A DNA stretch of 64,000 bases from Lachnospiraceae bacterium 3-1 (GTDB lineage: Bacteria > Bacillota > Clostridia > Lachnospirales > Lachnospiraceae). A program made the position numbers and the translations under genes. Positions 18,494 to 26,760 of this stretch are shown in pieces (position 1 is the first letter of the stretch; each line of letters begins with the position of its first letter). The stretch lies in the NCBI GenBank assembly GCA_000403255.2, contig KE159571.1, forward strand, positions 1 to 64,000, read 5' to 3'. Below the pieces are notes generated by a model. The model had not been told where the DNA came from, did no database searches, and saw only the letters and a program-made list of their open reading frames with translations.

Positions 18494-18517
18494 AACTAAG
18501 TTTTGCAAGGAGCCTTT

Positions 18518-19612
18518 ATGACTGAAAATTATGATCATTACATTTCCAGGCACATTCGGAGGGTATACTGCCGTCGTCTGATTCCCCCTGTTATTTATAG
18601 CATTTTTTTGATTATCTTGTGGATGCTGCTTCCCCTGTATGATATCTTGTTTCCCCAGACACTATCCACTTCGGATCATTTAAAGGAATATAGCGACCAG
18701 CATTCCTCTTATGTGGAAACAACATTGACGGATTTATATTTTACAGGTTATACCAATGTCTCTTTGGGGCGTACAATCGGCTATTATTACTATACCCTGC
18801 CCCAACAAAAGAAGACCGAACAAGATGAAGAGAAGAATTCAGCTCCCCAATGCATCATTGTTCTTCTTTCTCCTTCCACTTGTGAAGAGGGACTTCCCAC
18901 CATAGAATCTGTTCATATTCGGGGAAAAGTATTAGAAGAAAATGCTTCTTTTCAGGCTTTGTTGGATCATCTGTCCAAAGACTTAAACTGGACAGAAAAA
19001 GGAATCAGTGAAAAAGTAAGCTCCTGCTTTATCAGTGAACCTGATTTTGGGCTTCTTCCAAATATAATTTTAATGACTTTGTATTTTTTTACTGGGTCAT
19101 ATGCTTTACTACATATTATTCTGGATATTATATATATTCATTTTCCAGTATTTTCTCCTGCCTGTCGGCAATTGGGCCGTTTTGGAAAACCAAAGGAATT
19201 GCTTACCCAGGCAGAAACCCAACTGGCTACGCTGCCTCAGCTTGCCACGGAAGATATGTTTATCACAGAACATTATTTTATTGTCCTGGCCAATTATGGC
19301 GCTGCTATTATTCCGATTCAGGAAATCGTATGGATTTACAAGCATTCCACTCTTCACAAACTTTTGTGGTATCATTTCAGTATTTCCTATACGCTGCATG
19401 TCACTGCAAATAAGCATTTGTACTTCCAATGCCCCAAAAATATGAAATCTGATATTGACGGCATTATCGATTATCTGTCGGAAGCAAATCATAACATTTT
19501 GGTGGGCTTCAATGAAGAGAACCGCAAAAAAGTCCATGGCCCCTTTTCATATCCGCCTCAGTTTGAACGGTTGATTTGTTTTCTACAAAAAAGAATTGGG
19601 CTGCGCAAATAA
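18518..19612 (+). CDS. DUF6709-family membrane protein
   Basis: About 364 aa. A hydrophobic helix near residue 27-45 (PPVIYSIFLIILWMLLPLYD) and a second near 190-215 (LPNIILMTLYFFTGSYAL) bracket an extracytoplasmic-like domain; the rest is probably cytoplasmic, with PH-like repeated strands. I recognise the overall pattern of DUF6709 proteins of Lachnospiraceae, with no known function. Start ATG 18518 is chosen for AAGGAG 6 nt before it, rather than the in-frame codon at 18503. It is monocistronic and ends at a hairpin shared with the convergent DUF1002 gene. Confidence 0.7.
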   Translation: MTENYDHYISRHIRRVYCRRLIPPVIYSIFLIILWMLLPLYDILFPQTLSTSDHLKEYSDQHSSYVETTLTDLYFTGYTNVSLGRTIGYYYYTLPQQKKTEQDEEKNSAPQCIIVLLSPSTCEEGLPTIESVHIRGKVLEENASFQALLDHLSKDLNWTEKGISEKVSSCFISEPDFGLLPNIILMTLYFFTGSYALLHIILDIIYIHFPVFSPACRQLGRFGKPKELLTQAETQLATLPQLATEDMFITEHYFIVLANYGAAIIPIQEIVWIYKHSTLHKLLWYHFSISYTLHVTANKHLYFQCPKNMKSDIDGIIDYLSEANHNILVGFNEENRKKVHGPFSYPPQFERLICFLQKRIGLRK

Positions 19613-19623
19613 CCACGCAGCCC
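19598..19623. terminator. Intrinsic terminator between convergent genes
   Basis: GGGCTGCG (19598-19605) and CGCAGCCC (19616-19623) form an 8-bp GC stem with a 10-nt loop. On the minus strand it is followed by AATTCTTTTTTG, so it mainly ends the DUF1002 transcript; it overlaps the last codons of the DUF6709 gene. Confidence 0.7.
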
Positions 19624-19641
19624 ATTGAAATGGTATCATAT

Positions 19642-20703
19642 TTAAGAAAACAATCCTTTAAAAAAATCTAAAATAGAACGGAAAAAGTCTGCTACCCGAT
19701 CAAAAATACTTTTGGTATCCAGACTGGTAAGCTTCTCATATAGCTCCTCTGCCTGATCACGAATCGAGTCAATATCCAAATCCAACTCTCCAATTTTCTC
19801 TAATAGGCCAGTTAATTCTCCAATTTCTTCCTCTGATAATGTAATATCAAACTGTCCGCATGCTTTCTCAATAGCGCCTTGTATTTCTTTTTCGGAATCT
19901 AGCCCTTTTTCAATAACCTCCTGTTTCAAATAGGCTACAAGCTCTTCCGCCTTTTGGGAATCTCCAACAGTCTCTGCAATATCACCTGTCAGCACCAGCT
20001 CGTTCAATGCGGTATCCATGCTCCGCTCGGAAACCTCTGTTCCAGTCATATCTGAATAAGCCTTCATAGCTCCCACCAAAGCTGCTGTTCCTGATATTGG
20101 AAAAGGCCCTGCCACAATAATATCCGCATCGGTAATTCCAGCGGTAATCAATGCATTTTTGTACATGCCTATGGTGCAATAAGAGATATTTTTTGTGGTA
20201 ATATTAATTCCATTTCCCTGTTCTCTTTTTACAATGAGTACCGATGACAAAGCACGTGTTCCTATCTTATTGGCTGCCACATATTCTCCCAGATATTCAT
20301 GCTCTTCTTCGTTGGTAATATAAATCACATCATACTCTGAAAGCTCCGCAGGATTAATTCCAAGAAGCTGTAATACCGTAGCCTGCTGTTCCTGAGTGAG
20401 ATTTGCTCCCAGTGCAAGATAGGGTTTATCTTCTTTGGTAATAGGCTCTATCACTTCTCCCGGCTCGTTTAATACTTCCGTTTCATCTCTTTTCACTTTT
20501 CTTTCGCCTTCATCAAAAGATTCCATTCCCTTCTTTTGGGTTCCATCCTGATTTTCCTCGGAAGCTTCTATCTCCTGAATGTCCTCTCGTTCATTCCCGA
20601 CTTCTTTCTCATCTGTCTGTGCTGCCCACACCTGTACAGGCGCCAGAACCACAATCATACACGCCAGCAGCAGACTGGCTATTTGTCTTACGTGCTTTTT
20701 CAT
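19642..20703 (-). CDS. DUF1002-family secreted protein
   Basis: About 353 aa. A clear signal peptide (KKHVRQIASLLLACMIVVLA, cleavage after VWAA) is followed by an acidic, low-complexity stretch (residues about 30-90) and then the DUF1002 domain: LALGANLTQEQQATVLQLLG, ISYCTIGMYKNALITAGITD, VAGPFPISGTAALVGAMKAY. Proteins of this family are exported and often tied to sporulation-forming firmicutes, but function is unknown. Start ATG 20703 follows GGAGG; upstream in-frame codons to 20778 lack this. C-terminal FDRVADFFRSILDFFKGLF is an amphipathic helix that may bind membrane. Confidence 0.88.
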   Translation of the reverse strand: MKKHVRQIASLLLACMIVVLAPVQVWAAQTDEKEVGNEREDIQEIEASEENQDGTQKKGMESFDEGERKVKRDETEVLNEPGEVIEPITKEDKPYLALGANLTQEQQATVLQLLGINPAELSEYDVIYITNEEEHEYLGEYVAANKIGTRALSSVLIVKREQGNGINITTKNISYCTIGMYKNALITAGITDADIIVAGPFPISGTAALVGAMKAYSDMTGTEVSERSMDTALNELVLTGDIAETVGDSQKAEELVAYLKQEVIEKGLDSEKEIQGAIEKACGQFDITLSEEEIGELTGLLEKIGELDLDIDSIRDQAEELYEKLTSLDTKSIFDRVADFFRSILDFFKGLFS

Positions 20704-20800
20704 GATTACCTCCATTCTGCCCTCTCTCACCAACTGCTTCCAATCTTTCTGGATAGAGTACTCACTGCCCCCGTACATTCAAAAAGCTCTGCTGCACCTT

Positions 20801-21730
20801 TTAGATTTTGTCCTTCACCCATTTATATATGTCTTTGTATACATTTTCCCGATCCAGCTCATTTAATATTTCATGACGGTCTGTGGGATACAGCCTGCAG
20901 GTAATGTCAGAAATTCCTGCCTTTTTATAGACACGACAGGCCGCTTTCACACCTTCTCCATAATTTCCCACCGGATCATCTTGCCCTGCCACAAAAAGAA
21001 GGGGCAAGTCCTTGGGAATCTTATTGATATTCCCCGACTGATTGATGTAATGAATGGTATCAAACAATGTATAATGACCATTTAATGTAAATTTAAAGCT
21101 GCATCTGGGTTCTTTACTATAAGCTATCACAATTTCCTTATCCTTGGTAAGCCAGGAGCCAGAGCCTTCCTCGTTCTGGAACCTTTTATTGTATCCGCCC
21201 ATGGCCAGCTTATCCACAAATCTACTCCGGTAATTCCATCCCAAAAACATTGCCAAACACTTGCACATCCCTTTCCCCAATACCAAGGCTATATTGGGCT
21301 GGGTTCCGGTTCCCATAATAATAGCCCCGCAAAGGCCCTGCCCATACTTTGACAAATATTTTCGAAGCAGGAAAGAACCCATACTGTGTCCAAGCATAAA
21401 ATATGGCACATTGGGACATTCCTTCTGTATCATTTTACGGAGATGATTTAAATCTTCTATCACAATATCACTGCCATTCTTTTTGGCAAAATATCCCCAC
21501 TGTTCCTGGGACCTAACAGATTTTCCATGGCCTAAATGATCATTTCCCACAACCATAAACCCTTGCTGTGTCATAAATTCTGCAAAGCCTTCGTACCGTT
21601 CCACATATTCAATCATCCCATGGCTAATCTGCAAAATCCCTTTTATCTCACCTTGGTCCGGCATCCATTTTACTGCATAAATTTTCGTTTGCTTGTCTGC
21701 GGATGAAAACTGAAAAATACTTTTTTTCAT
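20801..21730 (-). CDS. Alpha/beta hydrolase, monoacylglycerol lipase/lysophospholipase-like
   Basis: 309 aa. The oxyanion region is LQISHGMIEYVERYEGFAEF, followed by GNDHLGHGKS and the nucleophile elbow GHSMGSF near residue 116. The acid is in VAGQDDPVGNYG and the catalytic His in YPTDRHEILNE. This Ser-Asp-His order matches the serine aminopeptidase S33/monoglyceride lipase group. It probably hydrolyses acyl esters in the cytoplasm. RBS GGAGATCC precedes ATG 21730; it lies 15 bp from the MCP-like gene. Confidence 0.88.
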   Translation of the reverse strand: MKKSIFQFSSADKQTKIYAVKWMPDQGEIKGILQISHGMIEYVERYEGFAEFMTQQGFMVVGNDHLGHGKSVRSQEQWGYFAKKNGSDIVIEDLNHLRKMIQKECPNVPYFMLGHSMGSFLLRKYLSKYGQGLCGAIIMGTGTQPNIALVLGKGMCKCLAMFLGWNYRSRFVDKLAMGGYNKRFQNEEGSGSWLTKDKEIVIAYSKEPRCSFKFTLNGHYTLFDTIHYINQSGNINKIPKDLPLLFVAGQDDPVGNYGEGVKAACRVYKKAGISDITCRLYPTDRHEILNELDRENVYKDIYKWVKDKI

Positions 21731-21745
21731 AGGATCTCCTCCAGA

Positions 21746-22729
21746 TTATCTGCCAATTTCTGCTCCAACTGCCCGAAGCCATTCCTCTACCTCTTTTGCC
21801 TTTCTACGAAGACTATTCAAGGTCTCCTGCTGTTTCCTAAAAGTCTTGCCAGCCTGCCCTACCACATCCTGAGCAGTATCATACTGTTTACTGACAGTCT
21901 CACTATCACCAATAGACTGTTCCAAGCTCTCTGTAACTGCACGTATCTGTGGAACTAAATTCCTGCTTTCGGTTGCCTCCAGGCGGCCGGCAAAAGTTCC
22001 AAATCCCTCTGCCGCCTTCTCCAGACGGGAATTATGTTCATTCCAAATCTGGGTCAGATACAACACCTGGGTCTCAGCCTCCATGAGCCGTTCTTCCATT
22101 TTTTTCATCTTTTCCGCCATAAAAGAGGCTGACTGATGATACTTTCCAGAAAGATCCCGAACCTTCTCGGCTGCTTCCACAAACTGTACGCCTTCTTCTC
22201 CCAGCCTTCCTGCTTCAATTGCAGCATTCAGGGAGAGAACTCCCATCTGGTTCTCCATTTCTTCCATTTCTCCAATGCGCTGTTCCATCTCTTCCATTTC
22301 CTGACGCATCCCAGTTGCAGCAAGCTCCAACACCTCTTTGGGAGAAGTAAGCTTCCTTCCCTGGTCTATCATTTCTAATAGCTCTTTCTCCCGACGATAG
22401 ATTCCCTCTACAGATCTTTGGTAAGACCCCTCCGTTTTTTCTGCTCTATCTGCAAGTACTCCAATCTCCTTTAGTAATTCACGGTTCTTGGCATTCTGCC
22501 GTTTCGCTTCACCGGCTGCTGCACTTACCGTTTCTAACAATTTCGCCATCTGGCTATCCAATTCACTTTGGCTTCCTTCCATGGTAACGATTCCCGCCTC
22601 CGTTTCCTTTTGCACCAACCGCATTTTATCTGTCACCTCGGATAATTTTTTTAAATATTTATCTGCTTCTGCCTGTTTCAAAAGCATCTCCTGCTCCAGT
22701 TCTTCCTGTTTCTTGCTTTTTCCAAACAT
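21746..22729 (-). CDS. Soluble methyl-accepting-chemotaxis-like coiled-coil protein
   Basis: 327 aa, with no membrane segment or sensor domain. Long heptad-rich helices run throughout. Near residue 163 is MGVLSLNAAIEAGRLGEEG, followed by FVEAAEKVRDLSGKY, which matches the hairpin tip of chemoreceptor signalling domains (usual ILALNAAIEAARAGEHG..F.VVA.EVR.LA) with several changes. It may be a cytosolic receptor-like scaffold. No cheA or cheW is present nearby, so a chemotaxis role is unproven. Confidence 0.7.
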   Translation of the reverse strand: MFGKSKKQEELEQEMLLKQAEADKYLKKLSEVTDKMRLVQKETEAGIVTMEGSQSELDSQMAKLLETVSAAAGEAKRQNAKNRELLKEIGVLADRAEKTEGSYQRSVEGIYRREKELLEMIDQGRKLTSPKEVLELAATGMRQEMEEMEQRIGEMEEMENQMGVLSLNAAIEAGRLGEEGVQFVEAAEKVRDLSGKYHQSASFMAEKMKKMEERLMEAETQVLYLTQIWNEHNSRLEKAAEGFGTFAGRLEATESRNLVPQIRAVTESLEQSIGDSETVSKQYDTAQDVVGQAGKTFRKQQETLNSLRRKAKEVEEWLRAVGAEIGR

Positions 22730-22793
22730 CTGGATTCCCCTTTCTTCTAAAGTGTACCATCTATTTTTTTATTTTATCACATTTCTTTCACTT

Positions 22794-24557
22794 CTAACAG
22801 TAGTTCTTTACAATTATCTGCAAACTTTCCTTTCCATTGTATACATTGATTTCGGGATAATAAATAAAAGACACCGCCATATCTGTGCCTTTCCCAGATA
22901 TGGCCTGTTGTACCGCGTCATTTCCATATTTTTTACCCAAAAAGTCCAGAAATTCGTCTGTCTGTCCAAAATAAACAGCGCTCATTACTGTCCCTCCCTG
23001 GCTTTGCACCTGCATCCGGCATACGTTACGGTTTTTCCCAAAAATGCCCAGAGAAAGGATATGTATATTTTTGTCTGCAAACACGGGCTTTTCATTAGAC
23101 TTTCCAAAAGGCTCTAAAATATTTAATTCTTCCACTAGTATTTTGGAAATATAATCTAAGGGCATGGGAACGTCTATCACAATTTTCCCACGAAGCTCCT
23201 CTTCTGTTAATACTGTATGCTGATTTAATTTCTTCCGAAATAAATTCACATGTTCTTCTGGCAGTGACAAACCTGCCGCCATAGGATGACCGCCGAATTT
23301 GGTAAACAGCTCCTTGCATTTTGACATTTCTTCATACATAGAATAACTCTCGATGGATCGTCCAGAGCCTTTCACCCCATCCTCACCTTTGGTAAGCAAA
23401 AACACAGGCCGATGATACCTCTCTCGAATACGTCCCGCAATAATGCCTGCTAAGCTCTCATGACAGTCTGGCAGATAAATCACAAGCACCTTATCTTCTC
23501 GTAAAGAGGTTTGCTCCACCAGCTCTACTGCCTCCCGTACTCCTTTCTCCGTCATCTCCTTGCGGCTTACATTCAAATCATATAAATCCCCGGCATATTC
23601 TGCTGCCGTGTATTCATCCTTTGCCAAAAGCAGCTCTAAAGCACGTTTTGCCGTATCCAGACGGCCGCTTGCATTGAGGCAAGGCCCTAGGACAAATCCA
23701 ATATGGTAGGCTTTTATTTTCCCCAATTCAATTTGATTCCTGGCTGCCAATGCACGCATTCCATAATTTTTCGTTTGGTTTAGGGCCTTCAATCCCTCTT
23801 TTACCAAAATCCGGTTTTCTCCCACAAGACTCATCACATCCCCAACCGTAGCAAAAGCAGCATTCTCCAGATATTCCAATGCTTTTTCCGGGGAGAATCC
23901 CATTTCTTCATAAAGAGCCTGCACTAATTTGAAAGACACTGCCGCTCCACACAACTCTTTGAAGGGATAAGGGCAATCTGGCTGTTTGGGATTTACCACC
24001 GCATCTGCCGCTGGAATATGAAATATTTTCTGCCCATCTGCTGTCTCCTCATAGGGAACCTCATGGTGATCGGTAAGAACCACAGTCATTCCAAGCTCTT
24101 TTGCCAGTGACAGCTCACATGCCGCTGCAATTCCGTTGTCGCAGGTTAAAATGGTATCAATTCCATCTGCTGCTGCCTGGCGCACCAGGCGTTCATTGAC
24201 CCCATACCCATCTGCAATCCGATCTGGAATGGCATAATCTATCTCAGCCCCACATACAGACAATGCGGAATACAAAATATAGACTGACTGTATCCCATCA
24301 ATATCGTAATCTCCAATAATCCGAATTTTCTTCTTTTCTTTTATTTTTTCCTTTAAAATAAAAACAGCTCGCTCCATATCCTTCATTTGTTTTGGAGCAT
24401 GGAGAGATTCCAAGGTTCCGTGCAGATATTCCTCTATGGCCTGTTCCCCCACAATTTCCCGATTTCGGAGAATCCGAGCTGTTACCTGATCAATGCCGAA
24501 CTGGTCTGCAATTTTTTTAAAATCTGCTTTTTTTGCAGACACTACCCACTTTTCCAT
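22794..24557 (-). CDS. recJ: Single-stranded-DNA-specific exonuclease RecJ
   Basis: 587 aa, near the usual RecJ length. DHH motifs are visible: IRIIGDYDIDGIQSVYILY near residue 99, ILTCDNGIAA, VVLTDHHEVP near 163, then in the DHHA1 domain KGSGRSIESYSMYE and FGGHPMAAGLSL. The C-terminal OB domain includes LNILEPFGKSNEKPVF. It degrades single-stranded DNA 5' to 3' in recombination repair, using Mn or Mg. RBS GAAAGGAG precedes ATG 24557. Intact. Confidence 0.94.
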   Translation of the reverse strand: MEKWVVSAKKADFKKIADQFGIDQVTARILRNREIVGEQAIEEYLHGTLESLHAPKQMKDMERAVFILKEKIKEKKKIRIIGDYDIDGIQSVYILYSALSVCGAEIDYAIPDRIADGYGVNERLVRQAAADGIDTILTCDNGIAAACELSLAKELGMTVVLTDHHEVPYEETADGQKIFHIPAADAVVNPKQPDCPYPFKELCGAAVSFKLVQALYEEMGFSPEKALEYLENAAFATVGDVMSLVGENRILVKEGLKALNQTKNYGMRALAARNQIELGKIKAYHIGFVLGPCLNASGRLDTAKRALELLLAKDEYTAAEYAGDLYDLNVSRKEMTEKGVREAVELVEQTSLREDKVLVIYLPDCHESLAGIIAGRIRERYHRPVFLLTKGEDGVKGSGRSIESYSMYEEMSKCKELFTKFGGHPMAAGLSLPEEHVNLFRKKLNQHTVLTEEELRGKIVIDVPMPLDYISKILVEELNILEPFGKSNEKPVFADKNIHILSLGIFGKNRNVCRMQVQSQGGTVMSAVYFGQTDEFLDFLGKKYGNDAVQQAISGKGTDMAVSFIYYPEINVYNGKESLQIIVKNYC

Positions 24558-24585
24558 GTTATGCTCCTTTCAGGTTTTGTACATT

Positions 24586-24751
24586 CTAGAGCGTGTTTGA
24601 AAATTGCTTTCTGACAGCTGTGCGTTACACTTTGTGGGAGATTTGGGCCAAATGAAGGGCGCATAGCGGGCTATGTAACCTGAATTTGGTCCAAATATAC
24701 CGCAAAGTGGGGCGTGCAGATGGCGGGAATGAATTTTCAAACACGCTCTAG
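24586..24751. repeat. MITE-like 166-bp palindromic element between truA and recJ
   Basis: The ends are perfect 20-bp inverted repeats (24586-24605 and 24732-24751, CTAGAGCGTGTTTGAAAATT and complement). The interior is an imperfect palindrome: GTGCGTTACACTTTGTGGG near 24622 pairs with the complement of CGCAAAGTGGGGCGTGCAG near 24701. There is no ORF. The CTAG at its right end supplies the truA stop codon. The 14-bp end sequence also occurs at the flavodoxin 3' end (12503-12517). Fits a non-autonomous mobile palindrome or transcript-processing repeat. Confidence 0.75.
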
Positions 24752-25488
24752 TATTCTACGCCTAGAAGAATTAATCCTTTGGCTGGCATAGTAATTCCAG
24801 ATTTTGCCCGGACTCCCCCCTCCAAAAGCTCCACAATTTCCAAAGGTTTCCGGCTCCCCTGGCCGATTTCCACCAAAGTTCCTGCAATAATCCGTACCAT
24901 ATTGTGTAAGAATCCATTTCCTGTAACCAAAATATCGATCTCTTTTCCCTTCTTTACCACCTGAAGTTTAAAAATTGTGCGCACTGTGGATTTTTTCTTC
25001 TGAACATGTCTGCAAAAAGCTGAAAAATCATGGGTTCCTTCCAGATATTTGGCCCCCTCCTCCATTGCCGCCACGTCCAATGGTTCTTCTATCTGGCACA
25101 TCCATTTCCGCTCAAATACATTCGGAAGATTGCTGTTGTAAATCCGATAACAGTAAGTCTTCTTTACTGCTGACAATCTTGCATGGAATCGCTCACTGGC
25201 TTCTTTCATCTCTATGACACCAATATCCTCTGGCAAATACTGATTCACATATTCCAATATTTCCGGAATGGTTTTCTCCACGGACAAGCGGACATTTGCC
25301 ACCTGACCCAAAGCATGAACGCCGGCGTCAGTGCGGCCAGAACCCTGCACCTGTACATTTTTTCCTTCCAATTCTGAAAACACATGGTTTAGCTTTCCCT
25401 GGATAGTCACATCTGTGCTTTTCTGGCTCTGCCAGCCTTTATAACGGGTGCCGTCATACTCTATTGTCATTTTATAGTTTTTTTCCAT
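24748..25488 (-). CDS. truA: tRNA pseudouridine synthase A
   Basis: 246 aa, the usual length. The start YKMTIEYDGTRYKGWQSQ and the catalytic Asp motif GSGRTDAGVHALGQVANVRL (near residue 51) are diagnostic; FLHNMVRIIAGTLVEIG follows in the C-terminal half. It makes pseudouridine at positions 38-40 of tRNA anticodon arms. The stop codon TAG lies inside the inverted-repeat end of the adjoining palindromic element, so that element defines the gene's last codon. Confidence 0.95.
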   Translation of the reverse strand: MEKNYKMTIEYDGTRYKGWQSQKSTDVTIQGKLNHVFSELEGKNVQVQGSGRTDAGVHALGQVANVRLSVEKTIPEILEYVNQYLPEDIGVIEMKEASERFHARLSAVKKTYCYRIYNSNLPNVFERKWMCQIEEPLDVAAMEEGAKYLEGTHDFSAFCRHVQKKKSTVRTIFKLQVVKKGKEIDILVTGNGFLHNMVRIIAGTLVEIGQGSRKPLEIVELLEGGVRAKSGITMPAKGLILLGVEY

Positions 25489-25532
25489 CGCTTGTGCCCT
25501 CTTTTTCTGTGACAGTTTGGCCTGTAACGATT

Positions 25533-25559
25533 GTTACTGTTCGCTCCGTGACTAGTAAC
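25533..25559. repeat. REP-like 27-bp palindrome, copy 2
   Basis: Same unit as at 12284-12310 (ends GTTACTG/AGTAAC, centre TTCGCTCCGTGAC), two bases different. It lies in the divergent intergenic region between truA and the DHH phosphoesterase gene. Confidence 0.65.
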
Positions 25560-25684
25560 TAAAGATTACATTTCCCTATGCATCATAGCAAAATATAATG
25601 ACTTTTTCAAGAAATTATAGTATACTGAAACAAGTTGATGTTTATTATAGAAATTTTACAATCACCTGGTAAAAGGAGCTTCTC

Positions 25685-26671
25685 ATGAATCCATTTGATT
25701 TAACAGATATTTTAAGAAACCACAGGGTCTACATTCAGACTCATAATTTTCCAGACCCAGACGCCATTTCCAGCGCTTATGGTCTTCAGCAGTTTTTAGA
25801 TTTCCACGGTATCCCTGCAACTCTCTGTTACGATGGAAAAATCGACCGCCTTAGCTCAAAAAAAATGCTTGACACGTTCGGAATCACCATGCATTCCAAG
25901 AATAGCCTTCCCCATATGACAAAAGACGACTTCATTGTGCTGGTAGATTCTCAAAAATTAAACAGCAATGTAACAGATTTAATTGGGGATGAGGTTGCCT
26001 GTATCGACCACCACCCGATCTTTTTCGAATATGACTACTTATACCAGGATATTCAAAAGGTTGGGGCATGCGCATCTATCATTGCGTCCTATTATCAACA
26101 GACAGACACCCCCATCTCTCCAAATTGCGCTGCTGCACTTGCTTATGGAATCAAAATGGATACTGCAGATTTTAATAGAGGAACCACTTTACTGGATACC
26201 CAAATGCTTTCTTTTTTGTTTTCCCATGCTGACTGGGGACTGGTTACCCATATGTACACGAATACCATGGAATTTGATGATTTGCAAGCCTATGGAGCAG
26301 CAATCCAAAACATACAAATTTTTGGCGGCACAGGGTTTGCTTATATTCCTTTTGACTGCGCCACTGCGCTAATTGCTATTATTTCTGACTTTATTTTATC
26401 TTTGGATGTGGTAGACATTGCCATCATTTATGCTATGCAGACAGATGGAATTCGTTTTTCCGTCCGCTGTGAACAGAACCGTGTCCATGCCGGAAACCTG
26501 ATTTCCCATGTGATGAAGCCTTGGGGAAGCGGCGGCGGACATTATTCTATGGCTGGCGGCATGATTCCTTCCGAACATATCCATTTGCTTGGAGAAGATA
26601 TCCATATTTCTATTCAGGATTCCTTTTTGAAAGGGATTGCCCATATGGAAAAAGAAGCTGTCTCAGAGTAA
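25685..26671 (+). CDS. DHH/DHHA1 phosphoesterase (NrnA/GdpP-like)
   Basis: 328 aa, the NrnA size. DHH features: THNFPDPDAISSAYGLQQFL near residue 20, FIVLVDSQKLNSN near 82, ACIDHHPIFFE near 105, MDTADFNRGTT near 157. The DHHA1 GGGHYSMAGG motif sits near 282. Relatives degrade short oligoribonucleotides, pAp or cyclic dinucleotide products. The first motif has P-D-P-D-A rather than H-x-x-P-D-x-D-A-x-x, close to normal. RBS AAAAGGAG. Exact substrate not assignable. Confidence 0.85.
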   Translation: MNPFDLTDILRNHRVYIQTHNFPDPDAISSAYGLQQFLDFHGIPATLCYDGKIDRLSSKKMLDTFGITMHSKNSLPHMTKDDFIVLVDSQKLNSNVTDLIGDEVACIDHHPIFFEYDYLYQDIQKVGACASIIASYYQQTDTPISPNCAAALAYGIKMDTADFNRGTTLLDTQMLSFLFSHADWGLVTHMYTNTMEFDDLQAYGAAIQNIQIFGGTGFAYIPFDCATALIAIISDFILSLDVVDIAIIYAMQTDGIRFSVRCEQNRVHAGNLISHVMKPWGSGGGHYSMAGGMIPSEHIHLLGEDIHISIQDSFLKGIAHMEKEAVSE

Positions 26672-26760
26672 GATACGCATAAGACAATATAAAAATTGTC
26701 CTTGTATGAAAAAATCACTATGAATGGTTCAAACATAGGGGAAATGGCAAAGAAGAAAAA

